Source of the DNA: Atopobium sp.
Lineage (GTDB): Bacteria; Actinomycetota; Coriobacteriia; Coriobacteriales; Atopobiaceae
Direction: 5' to 3'
DNA length: 64,000 nt
Assembly (NCBI GenBank): GCA_015258715.1
Contig: JABZHR010000005.1
Span: forward strand, 54,657-118,656
Position 1 is the first letter of the stretch; every line of letters starts with the position of its first letter. The position numbers and the translations under genes were made by a program. Shown here piece by piece: positions 63,014-64,000 of this stretch. The notes under the pieces were generated by a model. That model did no database searches. It was not told the DNA's origin and was given only the letters and a program-made list of their open reading frames with translations.

Positions 63014-63902
63014 GCAAACTACCGACATAACAGAGAGTGCAGCCGTAGAAGCTCCTGGCGAGAAGGACCTTGGAGCTGCAGCTGCATGCGAGCCGCAACA
63101 GAATGCTCTGGCGCTTGAAGCACGCAATCTTACGCTGGTCTGGGGAAATGGCCAGGTAGTTGCCAAGGACATCTCAATCGAGCTGCAGCCGGGTACAATC
63201 ACCTGCCTGGTTGGTCGCTCAGGTTGCGGTAAGACTACGCTACTCCACGCGCTTGCAGGGCTTTTGCAGCCGCAAGAGGGCAAGGTGCTGCTGCATGGCT
63301 CCGACGTCACAGGACATCCGGGCCACATTGGCTACATGCTCCAGAAGGATTTGCTCATCCCAAGCAAACGAATCATCGACAACGTAGCACTTCCGCTTGA
63401 GCTGAAGGGCGTCTCGCGCGCTGAGGCGCGCACAAGGGCCCAGGAGATGTTGGAGCGCGGCGGACTTGAGCGCGTAGCACAAAGCTGGCCTCACGAGCTC
63501 TCAGGCGGCATGAGACAGCGTGTTGCGTTCCTGCGCACGGCACTCATCGGCTCAGACATCATGCTGCTGGACGAGCCCTTCTCGGCGCTTGACGCTCTCA
63601 CACGGCGAGAAATGCGTGCGTGGCTTATGTCTTCCGTGAAGGAGTTTGGTCTTTCGGTATTGGTGATCACGCATGACGTTGATGAGGCTGTTGCCATGGC
63701 TTCGCGCATTTACGTAATGGCGGGCAGTCCCGCGCAGGGCGTGGTAACCAGGATTGTGGGTGTTGTTGAGCCACAGAGCTGTGCAGATACGGCATCGGTG
63801 GACTCTTGCAAAGATGCTGGTCAAGACGCTGAACTGGCTTCGTTTGACCTGAGCGAAGAGTTTTTGGCTGCCAAGCGAGAAGTGCTTTCGTTGCTGGGAT
63901 AG
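62997..63902 (+). CDS. thiZ: ABC ATPase for thiamine precursor uptake (ThiZ-like)
   Basis: About 301 aa. After a ~40-residue extension come Walker A GRSGCGKTT (about 74-82), signature LSGGMRQRVAFLRT, Walker B IMLLDEPFSALD and the H-loop VITHDVDEA. This matches the SsuB/TauB/ThiZ nitrate/sulfonate/HMP group. The start is placed at GTG 62997, with CAGGA 7 bp before it, giving a 17-bp overlap with thiY; a TTG three codons later is also possible. A ~60-residue C-terminal extension (EPQSCADTASVDSCKD...) is not part of the usual domain. Confidence 0.85.
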   Translation: MSTLDKQTTDITESAAVEAPGEKDLGAAAACEPQQNALALEARNLTLVWGNGQVVAKDISIELQPGTITCLVGRSGCGKTTLLHALAGLLQPQEGKVLLHGSDVTGHPGHIGYMLQKDLLIPSKRIIDNVALPLELKGVSRAEARTRAQEMLERGGLERVAQSWPHELSGGMRQRVAFLRTALIGSDIMLLDEPFSALDALTRREMRAWLMSSVKEFGLSVLVITHDVDEAVAMASRIYVMAGSPAQGVVTRIVGVVEPQSCADTASVDSCKDAGQDAELASFDLSEEFLAAKREVLSLLG

Positions 63903-63920
63903 TTGTCCTTTACGAGCGCT

Positions 63921-64000
63921 ATGAACTGCCTCCCATTTCTTGGACATAAGAAATGGGAGGCAGTTCATATGCGGGTGATTATGATTCTGCAGCGTGTTAG
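63921..64000. repeat. Element C3: 20-bp hairpin plus conserved flank, cut by the window edge
   Basis: TGAACTGCCTCCCATTTCTT pairs perfectly with its reverse copy around GGACAT (63922-63967), then a conserved flank runs to the end of the window. 63925-64000 matches element C2 (34942-35017) in reverse, 75 of 76 bases. The hairpin lies 19 bp after the thiZ stop and could serve as a transcript end, though no U tract follows. Confidence 0.9.

Larger units (their letters stand above)
2113..63611. repeat. Dispersed octamer TTCTCGCC / GGCGAGAA (38 copies across the window)
   Basis: GGCGAGAA on the plus strand at 2113, 4011, 4073, 4353, 5540, 10226, 11631, 12715, 14943, 17186, 19557, 19999, 25686, 29927, 31575, 37127, 40648, 50126, 63057, 63604. 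TTCTCGCC at 5417, 6314, 7420, 12009, 12031, 12590, 14166, 17812, 26211, 28732, 29521, 31603, 35931, 46562, 47318, 49020, 55695, 59322. Counted by eye; a few may be missed. Most copies extend to TTCTCGCCA and many to TTTCTCGCC or CTTCTCGCC. They fall in coding sequence in several reading frames, in spacers and in terminators. Confidence 0.9.

Overview
This window is chromosomal DNA from a small-genome, low-to-mid GC actinobacterium, most likely class Coriobacteriia, family Atopobiaceae (Lancefieldella/Atopobium-like). This is inferred from gene content: single-chain PurL, PPi-type phosphofructokinase, HelD, fused ECF ATPases, sortase-anchored surface proteins, an AmaP/DUF2273/Asp23 cluster, and Gram-positive ribosome-binding sites. 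No rRNA, transposase, phage or CRISPR array is visible. One tRNA (Gln-UUG) is present.

Layout. 0-3.7 kb (minus): end-cut glmU, tRNA-Gln, then galE, a prenyl diphosphate synthase and a peptidoglycan-binding protein, a cell-envelope block. 3.65-4.45 kb: a repeat-filled spacer. 4.4-8.2 kb: purL. 8.4-11.8 kb: a riboflavin ECF transporter (RibU, fused EcfA-EcfA', EcfT) behind an FMN riboswitch. 12.1-16.4 kb: murB, PPi-type PFK and enolase. 16.6-19.8 kb: a cupin, helD and engB. 19.9-25.0 kb: an AT-rich seven-gene operon encoding a secreted small protein, two related membrane-anchored proteins, three membrane permeases and an ABC ATPase. It looks like an acquired peptide export/immunity locus. 25.2-31.6 kb: a LysR regulator, pyrE, asnS, a SixA-CHAD fusion and an O-acetylhomoserine sulfhydrylase. 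31.6-40.7 kb: a MATE exporter, membrane proteins, a PepV-like dipeptidase and a giant MacB/FtsX-type ABC protein. 40.7-47.3 kb: an M16C protease, an EamA transporter, a secreted wall hydrolase and uppP. 47.5-59.2 kb: two sortase-anchored surface proteins bracketing pcrA-mscS-mtnN, a PiT phosphate transporter with its PhoU-like partner, and amaP-DUF2273-asp23. 59.4-64 kb: a small kinase, an O-acetyltransferase, and a TPP-riboswitch-controlled ThiXYZ-type transporter.

Three signals are not explained by the genes. (1) The octamer TTCTCGCC/GGCGAGAA occurs 38 times by eye, about equally on both strands, inside genes, spacers and terminators, where about two are expected by chance. It behaves like a DNA-uptake-type word. 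(2) Several families of intergenic elements are built from repeated words in a fixed layout: three ~118-bp elements ending GCCTGA...TCAGGC near 4 kb, and two 129-bp elements at 14.7 and 34.6 kb with three 24-nt units at identical offsets. (3) A 76-bp sequence with a 20-bp hairpin occurs inverted at 34.9 kb and at the right edge of the window.
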